A stretch of DNA of 64,000 nt from Caballeronia jiangsuensis (GTDB lineage Bacteria; Pseudomonadota; Gammaproteobacteria; Burkholderiales; Burkholderiaceae), in the NCBI GenBank assembly GCA_000648925.1, contig JFHF01000037.1, forward strand, positions 18,977-82,976. The letters run 5' to 3'. The notes beneath the pieces are model-generated. The model was not told the origin of the DNA, ran no database searches, and worked only from the letters and a program-made list of their open reading frames with translations. Of this stretch, positions 25,341 to 34,003 are shown piece after piece. The position numbers were made by a program, and so were the translations under genes. Position 1 is the stretch's first letter, and each line of letters opens with the position of its first letter.

Positions 25341-26666
25341 TTAGTTGCCGGTCTTCTCGAAGCGGCGCAGCAGTTCGTCGCCGCGTTGCACCGACGCGTC
25401 GAGCGCTTGCTGCGGCGTCTTCTTCTCCGCCCAGACCTGCTCCAGTTCTTCATCGACGATCGTGCGGATCTGCGGCATGTTGCCCAGACGCAGGCCCTTG
25501 GTGTAGGGCAGCGGCGGCTTGTTCAGCATCTGCTTGATCGCGATGTCCGCGCCGGGATTCTTGTCGTAGAAGCCCTGTTTCTGCGTGAGCTCATACGCGG
25601 CCTGCGTGACCGGCAGATAGCCCGTGTCCTGATGCCACTTCGCCGCCACTTCCGGCGTCGAAAGATACGCGAGGAATTTCGCGACGCCCTTGTAGGCAGC
25701 CGGGTCCTTGCCCGACAACACCCACAGACTCGCGCCGCCAATGATCGCGTTCTGGGGCGCGCCCTTCACGCTCGCGTCGTAGGGCATCATGCCGACGCCG
25801 TAATCGAACTTCGCGAACTTGGCGATGGTCGCGCGCGAGCCCGACGAGTTCGTGATGATGCCGCAGTCGCCGCTATAGAACTTCGACACGGGCTCGTCCT
25901 TGCGGCCGACATATGTGAACGTGCCTTCCTTCGCCATGTTCTGTAGGAACTGGATGTGCGCGACCTGCAACGGCTTGTTGAATTCGAGCTTGGCGTCGAG
26001 ACCGTCGAAGCCGTTGTTCTTCGTCGCGAACGGCGCGGCATGCCACGCGCTGTAATTCTCGAGCTGAATCCAGCTTTGCCAGCCCGACGAGTAGCCGCAC
26101 GAATAACCGGCGGCCTTCAGCTTCTTCGCGTCGGCTTCGACATCGGCCCAGGTCTTCGGCGGCTGGTTCGGATCGAGACCGGCTTTCTTGAACGCGTCCT
26201 TGTTGTAGTAGAGAACGGGCGTCGAGCTGTTGAACGGCATCGAGATAAGATGGCCGGTCTTCGCGTCGCTGTAGTAACCGGCGATGGTCGGCACGAACGC
26301 CTTTTCGTCGAGCGGAACGCCTGCCTGCTTGAAGACATCGGAGACCGGAATGACGGCCTTCTTCGCCTGCATCATCGTCGCGGTGCCGACTTCGTAGACC
26401 TGCAGGATCGCGGGCGCATTGCCGCTGCGATACGCCGCGATGCCCGCCGCGAGCGCCTGGTCATACGTGCCCTTGAACACGGGAACGATCTTGTAATCGC
26501 TCTGCGACTTGTTGAAGTCGTTGGCGATATCGTTCACGCGTTCACCCAGCGCGGCTTCCATCGCGTGCCAGAACTGGATTTCCGTCGCGGCGTGCGCCGC
26601 GGTGCTGGCGCCGAAGGCCAGAACGGCGGCGGCCGAGATCGTGCGGAACAGGGGCTTGCAGCTCAT
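25341..26666 (-). CDS. ugpB: UgpB, periplasmic glycerol-3-phosphate-binding protein
   Basis: This 441-residue solute-binding protein has a signal peptide of about 26 residues (MSCKPLFRTISAAAVLAFG, cleavage AHA-A). The mature start TEIQFWHAM and the run SGNAPAILQVYEVGTATMM match UgpB. The ATG is preceded by AAGGAGAC. It heads the ugp genes but lies only 43 bases after dgt, so no separate promoter fits well between them. No Pho-box-like direct repeats are seen there. Confidence 0.94.
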   Translation of the reverse strand: MSCKPLFRTISAAAVLAFGASTAAHAATEIQFWHAMEAALGERVNDIANDFNKSQSDYKIVPVFKGTYDQALAAGIAAYRSGNAPAILQVYEVGTATMMQAKKAVIPVSDVFKQAGVPLDEKAFVPTIAGYYSDAKTGHLISMPFNSSTPVLYYNKDAFKKAGLDPNQPPKTWADVEADAKKLKAAGYSCGYSSGWQSWIQLENYSAWHAAPFATKNNGFDGLDAKLEFNKPLQVAHIQFLQNMAKEGTFTYVGRKDEPVSKFYSGDCGIITNSSGSRATIAKFAKFDYGVGMMPYDASVKGAPQNAIIGGASLWVLSGKDPAAYKGVAKFLAYLSTPEVAAKWHQDTGYLPVTQAAYELTQKQGFYDKNPGADIAIKQMLNKPPLPYTKGLRLGNMPQIRTIVDEELEQVWAEKKTPQQALDASVQRGDELLRRFEKTGN

Positions 26667-26709
26667 CGATGAGTCTCCTTTCGAGGATTCGCGCTTGAAA
26701 CGCGCGATA

Positions 26710-27930
26710 TTAGTTGTTGTCGATGACAAACAGGCGTTGATACTCTTTCAATGCATAGCGATCGGTCATGCCCGCGATGTAATGCGCGATGAGCCGCGCC
26801 TGCGAGCTGTCGTGGCTCGATGAAGGCGCGTCGTTCGCGGATTCCTCCGTCACCGGTCCGCGCGCCTGATAAGCGGGCGGCAAGAGACGCGGATCGTCGG
26901 TGAAGGCTTCGAAGAGGCCCGTCACCACGCGCTTCGCCTTGTTGGCCATGCGCATCACGCGGTAGTGCCGGTACAGGTTCTTGAACAGAAAGCGCTTGAG
27001 TTGCGCCGCCTGCGCCGCGACTTCATCGCTGTGCGCGACGAGCGTCGGCGCATTGCGCACGGCGTCGAGCGATTGCGGCGCGACGCGTTCGAGATTGCGG
27101 CCCGTTGCCTCGATCAGATCGACGATCAGCGTGTTGATGATGCGGCGGATCGTTTCGTGGATGAGCCTGCGCCCCTCGATGTCCGGGTAGTCGGCACGCG
27201 CGGCATCGAAATGCGTGTGCCAGAGGCTCACTTCGGAAAGCTGATCGAGCGTGATGAGGCCGGAGCGCAGGCCGTCGTCCACGTCGTGATTGTTGTACGC
27301 GATTTCATCGGCGACATTCGCGATCTGCGCTTCGAGCGACGGCTGCTTCCCCGTGAGAAAGCGCTCGCCGAGCTCGCCGAGCTTGCGCGCGTTTTCGCGC
27401 GAGCAATGTTTGAGGATGCCTTCGCGCGTCTCGAAGCAGAGGTTCAGGCCGTTGAACGCGCCGTAATGCTCTTCGAGCTGATCGACCACCGCGAGGCTTT
27501 GCAGATTGTGTTCGAAGCCGCCGTGGTCGCGCATGCATTCGTGCAGCGCGTCCTGTCCGGCGTGACCGAACGGTGTGTGACCGAGATCGTGCGCGAGCGA
27601 AATGGCTTCGACGAGATCCTCGTTCAGCCTCAGATTGCGCGCGACCGAACGCGCGATCTGCGCGACTTCGAGACTGTGCGTGAGGCGCGTGCGGAAGAGA
27701 TCGCCTTCGTGATTGACGAAGACCTGTGTCTTGTATTCGAGCCTGCGAAACGCGGTCGAATGCACGATGCGATCGCGATCGCGCTGAAATTCCGTGCGCG
27801 CCGCGGGCGGCGGTTCGGCAAAACGCCGCCCGCGCGATTGCGACGCGTGCGCGGCGTACGGCGCGAGATGCGCCTCGAACGCGAGCGTCGGCGGCATGCC
27901 CGGCGGAAGTTGCTGTTCTTTGTCGCTCAC
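26710..27930 (-). CDS. dgt: Deoxyguanosinetriphosphate triphosphohydrolase-like protein
   Basis: This 406-residue HD-domain enzyme of the dGTPase family removes triphosphate from dNTPs. The metal-binding H...HD...D set is visible: RTRLTHSLEVAQIA, SLAHDLGHTPFGHAGQ and EIAYNNHDVDDG. The GTG start at 27930 was preferred for its GGAG; an ATG at 27897 would shorten it by 11 residues. It lies 41 bases after aroB, in the conserved pil-aroK-aroB-dgt order. Confidence 0.9.
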   Translation of the reverse strand: MSDKEQQLPPGMPPTLAFEAHLAPYAAHASQSRGRRFAEPPPAARTEFQRDRDRIVHSTAFRRLEYKTQVFVNHEGDLFRTRLTHSLEVAQIARSVARNLRLNEDLVEAISLAHDLGHTPFGHAGQDALHECMRDHGGFEHNLQSLAVVDQLEEHYGAFNGLNLCFETREGILKHCSRENARKLGELGERFLTGKQPSLEAQIANVADEIAYNNHDVDDGLRSGLITLDQLSEVSLWHTHFDAARADYPDIEGRRLIHETIRRIINTLIVDLIEATGRNLERVAPQSLDAVRNAPTLVAHSDEVAAQAAQLKRFLFKNLYRHYRVMRMANKAKRVVTGLFEAFTDDPRLLPPAYQARGPVTEESANDAPSSSHDSSQARLIAHYIAGMTDRYALKEYQRLFVIDNN

Positions 27931-27971
27931 CGGCTGCTCCGAATCGTGGTTCTGGCCGCCGCTCGCGCGGA

Positions 27972-29069
27972 TTAGACGCTGGCTGCGAGCGTCGCGCGCA
28001 CGGCTTGATCGGGCGCGCTCGTGATCTCGGTCGCGCCGAAGCGGGTCAGCAGAATGAATTTGATCTCGCCGGCTTCGGCCTTCTTGTCGATCTTCATCAG
28101 ATCGACATAGCGGTCGTCGCCGAGTTGTGGTGCCGTGACGGGCAGTTTCGCCGCTTCGATCACACGCACGAGACGCCGGCGCGCGGCTTCGTCGAGCTTG
28201 CCGAGGCGCACCGACAGATCCGCCGCCATCACCATGCCGCAACCGACCGCCTCGCCGTGCAGCCATTCGCCGTAGCCGAGGCCGGCTTCGATCGCGTGGC
28301 CGAAGGTGTGGCCGAAATTGAGAATGGCGCGCCGGCCGCCTTCGCGCTCGTCCGACGCGACGACCGACGCCTTGATCTCGCACGAACGCTTCACGGCGTG
28401 CGCGAGCGCTTCGTCGTCACGGCGATTCAGCGCGTCGATGTTGGCTTCGATCCATTCGAAGAATTCGGCATCTGCGATGGCCGCGGTCTTGATGACTTCC
28501 GCGATGCCCGCCGCGAGTTCGCGCTCCGGCAACGTGTGCAGCGCGCCGATATCCGCGATGACCGCTTGCGGCTGATAGAACGCGCCGATCATGTTCTTGC
28601 CGAGCGGATGATTGATGCCTGTCTTGCCGCCGACCGACGAATCGACTTGCGAAAGCAGCGTGGTCGGCACCTGGATGAACGGCACGCCGCGCATGTAACT
28701 CGCCGCCGCGAAACCGGTCATGTCGCCGACGACTCCGCCGCCGAGTGCGATCAATGTCGTCTTGCGATCGGCGCGTTCGGTGAGCAGCGCATCGAAGATC
28801 TGGTTGAGCGTTTCCCAGTTCTTGTGCGCTTCACCGTCCGGCAGGACCACCGTGGTCACTTTCTTGCCGAGCGGTTCGAGCGCGGCGCGCAACTGGTCGC
28901 CGTAGAGCGGATCGATGGTGGAATTCGTGACGATCGCCACGGACGCGCCCTTGATATGCGGCGCGAAGAGTTCCGTGCGGCCGATCAGGCCCGCTCCGAT
29001 ATGAATGGGATAGGCGCGCTCGCCCAGTTCGACGTTGACGGTGATCGTTGGGGTAATCATGGCGGACAT
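27972..29069 (-). CDS. aroB: AroB, 3-dehydroquinate synthase
   Basis: This 365-residue NAD- and metal-dependent enzyme converts DAHP to 3-dehydroquinate, the second step of the shikimate pathway. Motifs include ALGGGVVGDMTGFAAASYMRG, QVDSSVGGKTGINH, and the metal ligands in EVIKTAAIAD and FGHTFGHAIE. Its ATG overlaps the aroK stop by one base (TAATG). A second ATG nine bases inside is also possible. Confidence 0.96.
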   Translation of the reverse strand: MSAMITPTITVNVELGERAYPIHIGAGLIGRTELFAPHIKGASVAIVTNSTIDPLYGDQLRAALEPLGKKVTTVVLPDGEAHKNWETLNQIFDALLTERADRKTTLIALGGGVVGDMTGFAAASYMRGVPFIQVPTTLLSQVDSSVGGKTGINHPLGKNMIGAFYQPQAVIADIGALHTLPERELAAGIAEVIKTAAIADAEFFEWIEANIDALNRRDDEALAHAVKRSCEIKASVVASDEREGGRRAILNFGHTFGHAIEAGLGYGEWLHGEAVGCGMVMAADLSVRLGKLDEAARRRLVRVIEAAKLPVTAPQLGDDRYVDLMKIDKKAEAGEIKFILLTRFGATEITSAPDQAVRATLAASV

Positions 29070-29620
29070 TATGACTCAGCCGACTTGACGACGCCGGCGA
29101 CCTCCAGTTGCATCAGGACCATATTGACGAGCGCGTTGACGGTCGGCCGCCCCGTTTCCACGACGAAATGCGCGCATTCGTGATACAGCGGATCGCGCGT
29201 CTGAAAGAGTGCTTCGAGCTTGCCGCGCGGATCATCGGTCTGCAGGAGCGGACGATTCTTGTCGCGCCGCGTGCGCTGCCAGAGATCGTGCGGATTGGCG
29301 CGCAGATATATGACGATGCCGCGATTCTTCAGATGTTCGCGATTCTCGGGCCGCAGCACCGCGCCGCCGCCCGTCGCGAGCACGATGCCGTTTCGCTGCG
29401 AAAGCTCGTCGATGACGTTCGCCTCGCGCTGACGAAAACCCGCCTCGCCTTCCAGTTCCCAGATCACCGGGATGCGGGCGCCCGTGCGCGCTTCGATCTC
29501 CTGATCCGAGTCGATGAACGAGCGCTGCAGACGGCGCGCAACCGCACGGCCCACGGTGGTCTTACCCGCCCCCATGAGTCCGACGAAAAAAATGTTCGCG
29601 TTCGCGTGCCCTTCCTGCAA
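29069..29620 (-). CDS. aroK: AroK, shikimate kinase
   Basis: This 183-residue P-loop kinase phosphorylates shikimate, two steps after AroD/AroE in the same pathway as AroB. Walker A is GLMGAGKTTVG, the shikimate-binding DSD follows (IDSDQEIE), then GGGAVLRPENR and the RDKNRPLL lid. The TTG start at 29620 was chosen because relatives begin at this point and AAGGA lies upstream; an ATG at 29671 would add 17 unrelated residues. It is coupled to aroB. Confidence 0.93.
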   Translation of the reverse strand: MQEGHANANIFFVGLMGAGKTTVGRAVARRLQRSFIDSDQEIEARTGARIPVIWELEGEAGFRQREANVIDELSQRNGIVLATGGGAVLRPENREHLKNRGIVIYLRANPHDLWQRTRRDKNRPLLQTDDPRGKLEALFQTRDPLYHECAHFVVETGRPTVNALVNMVLMQLEVAGVVKSAES

Positions 29621-29712
29621 CCTGGATCCTTTTACAGTATCGAATTTCTTCGTGCGGCAGCTTAAGGGCAAACCGCCCGCTTTGTCGAGTCGCGCCGCCC
29701 GCGAGCCGGCGT

Positions 29713-31224
29713 TCAGCCGCTCGGCGCGATCACACGCGGCGTAATCAATATGACGAGTTCGCTCTTCGAGCTGCGCCGCGCGTCGTGACGGAACAGCCAG
29801 CCGATCACTGGCAATTTCGACAGTCCCGGAACGCCGGTCGTGTCCTGTCGCTCGTCGTCGGAATAAATGCCGCCGATCGCCACGGTGCCGCCGTTTTCCA
29901 CCTCCACGCGCGTCTGGACGTGCTTGGTCTGGATGGCCGGCCCGTTCGCCGTCTGTTCGCCGAGGCTGTCTTTCGTGATGTCGAGATCGAGAATGACGTG
30001 GCCATGCGGCGTGATCTGCGGCTCAACCTCCAGTTTGAGCGTTGCGCGCCGAAACTGCACGCCCGACACGCCATTGCCGACCTTCGCCTGATACGGCACG
30101 TCCATGCCCTGCTCGACGATGGACTTCATCCGGTCCGCCGTCACGACGCGCGGACTCGATACGATTTGTCCGCGCCCTTCCGCTTCCAGCGCGCTCAGTT
30201 CGACATTGAGCAGCCGGGTCGCCTGCGCGACGAACAACGTGAGCCCGGCGGTCGCCGCGTCGAAACCGTTGATCGGCCCCGCCGACAGATCGTATACCAC
30301 ACCGTCCTTGCCGCCCGTCAACCCGGTCGAAGGATCGTTCTGCGACGCGACGCCCAGCTTGACGCCGAGATTGCGCGACAGCCCCGCCTCGCCCTCCACG
30401 ATCTTCGCCTCGATCATCACCTGCGGCGTCGCCTTGTCGATCAGCGCGATCAACTCGGCGATCTGCCGGACGCGCGCATCGAGGTCGGTGACGAAGAGCA
30501 GGTTCGTGCGCGCATCGGCGATGGCGGAGCCGCGTTTCGACAGCACGCGCTGACTGCCCGAGCCGGTCAGCATCTTGCGCAGGTCTTCCGCGCGCGAATA
30601 GCGCAGCACGAACGTACGGCTCGCGAGCGGTTCGAGATCCGCGGCGCGCGCATGCGCTTCGAAGCGCAGCTTCTCGCGGGCGGCGAGTTCGGCGAGCGGC
30701 GCGACCCAGATCACGTTGCCGTGCTGCTCCATCGCGAGACCGTTGACTTCGAGGAGCGTGTCGAACGCGCGGCGCCACGGCACGGCTACGAGATTCATCG
30801 ACACCTGTCCGCGCACCTTTTCGCTCGCGACGATGTTCAGCCCCGTGAAGCGTGCAAATGCGTGCAGCGCAGCGCTGAGGTCGGCGTTTTTGAGATCGAG
30901 GGTGATCGGCTTGCCGTCGTCGTTTCCGTCGTGCTTTGCGCGGCTCAATCGTTCGAGTTCCGGCAAAGGCACCGGCGGACCCTCCAGTGCGTCCGCTGTT
31001 TCGGCTGCGGGCTTTTCGGGCGCGGCGGCTTCCGCGCTCTGAGGGACGACAGGCGCGTCGGGTACGAGCGGATCGACAGACTGTGCGTCGAACGATGCGG
31101 GCAGCGGCGGCACGGGCGCGATGATCGCATCGGCGCTTTCGGCTGCGAGCGCCACGTGCGCGACCAGCAGCACGGCCGCGCCCGCTGTCGCGAATCTGCG
31201 TGAAAGCTTCGCGAACTGGCTCAC
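29713..31224 (-). CDS. pilQ: PilQ, type IV pilus/competence secretin (short form)
   Basis: This 503-residue outer-membrane secretin should form the pore for a pilus or for DNA uptake. A signal peptide (FATAGAAVLLVAHVALA) is followed by an STN-like domain (ITLDLKNADLSAALHAFA), N-domains and the secretin core (VEQGMDVPYQAKVGNGVSGV, ending LVILITPRVI). It has no room for the AMIN domains of P. aeruginosa PilQ (about 700 residues), so it is closer in build to HofQ/ComE-type secretins. The GTG start follows GGAGGA and overlaps the upstream stop by four bases (GTGA). Confidence 0.92.
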   Translation of the reverse strand: MSQFAKLSRRFATAGAAVLLVAHVALAAESADAIIAPVPPLPASFDAQSVDPLVPDAPVVPQSAEAAAPEKPAAETADALEGPPVPLPELERLSRAKHDGNDDGKPITLDLKNADLSAALHAFARFTGLNIVASEKVRGQVSMNLVAVPWRRAFDTLLEVNGLAMEQHGNVIWVAPLAELAAREKLRFEAHARAADLEPLASRTFVLRYSRAEDLRKMLTGSGSQRVLSKRGSAIADARTNLLFVTDLDARVRQIAELIALIDKATPQVMIEAKIVEGEAGLSRNLGVKLGVASQNDPSTGLTGGKDGVVYDLSAGPINGFDAATAGLTLFVAQATRLLNVELSALEAEGRGQIVSSPRVVTADRMKSIVEQGMDVPYQAKVGNGVSGVQFRRATLKLEVEPQITPHGHVILDLDITKDSLGEQTANGPAIQTKHVQTRVEVENGGTVAIGGIYSDDERQDTTGVPGLSKLPVIGWLFRHDARRSSKSELVILITPRVIAPSG

Positions 31225-32090
31225 GTGCGATCCTCCGCGAATGTCAGCTTGCGCGAAATGCCATCGGTACGAGCGAGTTCGATCGCACGCGGCACGACGC
31301 GCCCGAGCCATTCGTCACCGATCTTCTGCCCCGGCGCAAAGCCATCGACATCGCGGCCGCTCTGCAACAGCGCCATCGCGCGACGGCGTCCGACGAAGGT
31401 GCCCACGAGCAGCATGTCGCCGCCCTGCGTCGAGGCGTCCGCGTTGCCGAACGGATCGACGACGAACGCATCGGCGCGCGACGCCGTGGCGGGCGATATC
31501 GCCGGCAGCGTCTCGAAGATGCGCAGCGTCGCTTCGATGACGAGCGTGCCCGGCTGTCGTTTGATCTGCACGCTTTCCGGCACGACGAGCCGAGGCAGGC
31601 CGGCGAGCGCTTCCAGGAAGCGTCGGATTTCGGGGAAGGCGCCTTCCGCGCGCAGTCTGAGTGCGCGCTCCGGCATCGGCTGAGCCACCTTCGGCTCGCC
31701 GACCTTGACCGCAACGGGCTCGATATCCGCAACGCGCAGACCGCTCTGCGCCGCCAGATCCGCGATGGCGCGCAACGCGTCGGCGGCGCTCCAGTGCTCC
31801 GGCTCCATGCGGCCCGACGCCGCCCGCGCTCGCAGATCGGGCAGTTCCGCCGCGATGCGCCCCGCGTCATGCACCTTCGCTTGCGTCGCCGCCCACGCGA
31901 CTCGGCCCGCATCGAGCCGGTTCGCGTCGAACGTTCGCCAGGCTCGCAGACCGAACATGAAGACGAGCAGACCCAGCGCAATCGCAACGCACGCGGTCCG
32001 GCGCCGCGACCATTCGTCGAGCGGCTGCAGGATGGACGGCGCGCCGCGCGAACGCGTCTTCGCTGCGAAGTTCATCGGAATCGTGCTCAT
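31221..32090 (-). CDS. Fused PilO-PilP type protein
   Basis: This is a 289-residue protein. The N-terminal part is PilO-like: a cytoplasmic stub, one transmembrane helix (TACVAIALGLLVFMFGLRAW, about residues 32-51), coiled-coil and ferredoxin-like segments ending near residue 195. The C-terminal 90 or so residues resemble the PilP fold (GDMLLVGTFVGRRRAMALL, then GQKIGDEWLGRVVPRAIELA). There is no lipoprotein signal and no separate pilP gene. It overlaps pilN and pilQ by four bases each. It should link the PilMN platform with the PilQ secretin. Confidence 0.75.
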   Translation of the reverse strand: MSTIPMNFAAKTRSRGAPSILQPLDEWSRRRTACVAIALGLLVFMFGLRAWRTFDANRLDAGRVAWAATQAKVHDAGRIAAELPDLRARAASGRMEPEHWSAADALRAIADLAAQSGLRVADIEPVAVKVGEPKVAQPMPERALRLRAEGAFPEIRRFLEALAGLPRLVVPESVQIKRQPGTLVIEATLRIFETLPAISPATASRADAFVVDPFGNADASTQGGDMLLVGTFVGRRRAMALLQSGRDVDGFAPGQKIGDEWLGRVVPRAIELARTDGISRKLTFAEDRT

Positions 32091-32758
32091 GGCCGTTTCT
32101 CCTGCGTCGCTGTCAACATCGGACGCGCCTGACGCAACGCGGCTTCATCGCGCGAATGATCCGGCGCGTATCGCACGAGGGCGACGAACTCGAAGCGCGC
32201 GGAATGCTCTCCGACAATTGGCAACGCGCCGCGCTTGCCCGACGGCGCCGGTTCCGCGCGCCGCTTCATCTCGACTACTTCGACCGCCTGCACGCCGCGC
32301 ACGCGTTCCAGTCGCTTGAGCCATTGCGCGGCCGCCTGCGAATCGGGAGCGAGCGCGGCAAGCTCGACTTCGTTCGTCCGCTGCGACACTCGTTGAAGCG
32401 CGACGCCGCGTTGCAGCGGCGCGTCCGCGAGCGCTTCGAGCAGTGCGATAAAGCGCTCGCGCGGCAGGGCCAAAGGCTGTGCGGCTTCACGCGCGCGCCG
32501 CCGATCCGATTCGGCGCGAACGAGCCGCGCATGTTCGTCGATCTGCGCGCCCGATGTGCGCAGCGACGCCTCCAGCGCCATGCGTCGCTCGTCCAGACGA
32601 GCGCGCTCGAACATATCCCACCCGGCCACGGCACCGACGGCCGCGCAGCCCGCCAGCGTCACCGCGCCGAGCAGCGCCAGCCGCTGACGCCGTACTTCGC
32701 GGCGTTTTCGCGCGCGATACGGCAGAAGATTGAAACCGTCGAGCATGGCGGCGCTCAT
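32087..32758 (-). CDS. pilN: PilN, type IV pilus inner-membrane assembly protein
   Basis: This 223-residue bitopic protein begins with FNLLPYR, the segment that docks onto PilM. One transmembrane helix (LALLGAVTLAGCAAVGAVAG) and a periplasmic coiled coil follow. It overlaps pilM and the PilO-P fusion by four bases each (ATGA), so the set is translated together. Confidence 0.85.
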   Translation of the reverse strand: MSAAMLDGFNLLPYRARKRREVRRQRLALLGAVTLAGCAAVGAVAGWDMFERARLDERRMALEASLRTSGAQIDEHARLVRAESDRRRAREAAQPLALPRERFIALLEALADAPLQRGVALQRVSQRTNEVELAALAPDSQAAAQWLKRLERVRGVQAVEVVEMKRRAEPAPSGKRGALPIVGEHSARFEFVALVRYAPDHSRDEAALRQARPMLTATQEKRP

Positions 32759-33756
32759 TGCAGCACCTCGCGCAAGGCCAGCCCGAACGCGGCCGCAAAG
32801 CGCGGCGAATGCCGGTGCGCGGCCTGAATGTCGGAGGCGCCGTTGCAGTACGGCGCGGCTTCGAAAGGCAGCGCCGGGCAGCCGAAGGTCTTGCCCAGAA
32901 CGGGAAGCGCAAGGCTCGCGTGCGCCAACAGCTCGATCTGTCCGCCGACGTAGATGCAGTCGAGCGGCGCCTCCTGCCCGGCGAGTTCGTGCAGCGCGTC
33001 GGAAATACTCCGATGTTCCGGCGCGGGATATCGGATTTCGTTTTCGACGCCGCGCCCGCCGACGAGCCAGCCATGCAGACCGGTGCTTTCCAGCCAGCAG
33101 ACGAGATAGCGCGCATCCGCGTCCAGTTCGACCGAGCCGGCATGGCGCATTGCGCGCAACGCTGCGGCCGGTTCGCCGTCGATGGCGGATAAAGCGATGC
33201 CTGCCTCCGCCGCCGTTTCGACGCGCGCCTCGACATGCCGCCGCGCCGTGGCTGCGATCGCGACCTGCGCCTCGCCGTCCTCGCGGGCCTGTACGGACCA
33301 GTCCACCGCCAGCGCGCCGCGTTCGATTCCCGCCGCGCGCTCCGCTTCCATGAGCACCGCCGGTTCGAGCATGCCGCGCGGATCGCCGCCGATGGCGCCC
33401 GCGAGCTGCTCATCGGTATCGATCAGACGCGCGAGCGGAATCTGCATCGTGAGCGTCGCCGACGCGGGCAAGCCCATCGCGCAACGCAGCGCCCGCCACG
33501 CACCGCTTTCCGGCAAGCGCCCGAACGCCTCGCGCAAAGCCGCGACGATCGCCTCGCGATCGACGAAATCGCCGTCGATCACCGCGCCCGACGGCAGCGC
33601 CACCGAATCCAGATGTTCGACGCACACCGCCGCATTCGCTCTCAGCCGCCGGCTCACGATGGCGAGCCGCACCGCGTCCTCGCCCACGTCGATGCCCGCC
33701 GCGTAGCGCCGCGTGACGGTCAGCATCGTGCCGCGCAGCGTGTTTTCCTTACTCAT
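32755..33756 (-). CDS. pilM: PilM, actin-like type IV pilus assembly protein
   Basis: This 333-residue cytoplasmic protein has the actin-like/FtsA-like fold: AAGIDVGEDAVRLAIV at the N-terminus and LDCIYVGGQIELLAHA near the C-terminus. It binds the PilN tail at the inner-membrane platform. The ATG at 33756 follows GGAG. It is the first gene of the pilMN(OP)Q run and is divergent from mrcA. Confidence 0.85.
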   Translation of the reverse strand: MSKENTLRGTMLTVTRRYAAGIDVGEDAVRLAIVSRRLRANAAVCVEHLDSVALPSGAVIDGDFVDREAIVAALREAFGRLPESGAWRALRCAMGLPASATLTMQIPLARLIDTDEQLAGAIGGDPRGMLEPAVLMEAERAAGIERGALAVDWSVQAREDGEAQVAIAATARRHVEARVETAAEAGIALSAIDGEPAAALRAMRHAGSVELDADARYLVCWLESTGLHGWLVGGRGVENEIRYPAPEHRSISDALHELAGQEAPLDCIYVGGQIELLAHASLALPVLGKTFGCPALPFEAAPYCNGASDIQAAHRHSPRFAAAFGLALREVLQ

Positions 33757-33972
33757 CAGCCACTCCTTCCATTCACTCGCGCACCGAACCGTTCGGGCGC
33801 TTGACGTGGAAAGATTGTCGCGAGCGTGATCGGCGGCGAACACTCGGCCGAATGGCCAACGCTCACGATAGAAGGATGCTTCCCCGCACGATCGCGCGTA
33901 TCTTGAAGACAGCGGCCAGAAGGCGCGACCGGCGCGCCGAAAAGCTTCGGAAAAGTCGAAAAACCGGACAGC

Positions 33973-33978
33973 TATAAT
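33973..33978 (+). promoter_or_regulatory. Probable -10 element of mrcA
   Basis: The plus strand reads CAGCTATAATCGCG, with a perfect TATAAT 25 bases before the mrcA ATG. No strong -35 is seen. Confidence 0.45.
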
Positions 33979-34003
33979 CGCGTGACCGTTTTTGGTGGTG
34001 CCA

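Noticed and set aside
27930..28383. N-terminal extension of Dgt to 28383
   Set aside because: It overlaps aroB by more than 400 bases and its residues are an Arg-rich shadow of AroB; the GTG at 27930 has a ribosome-binding site.
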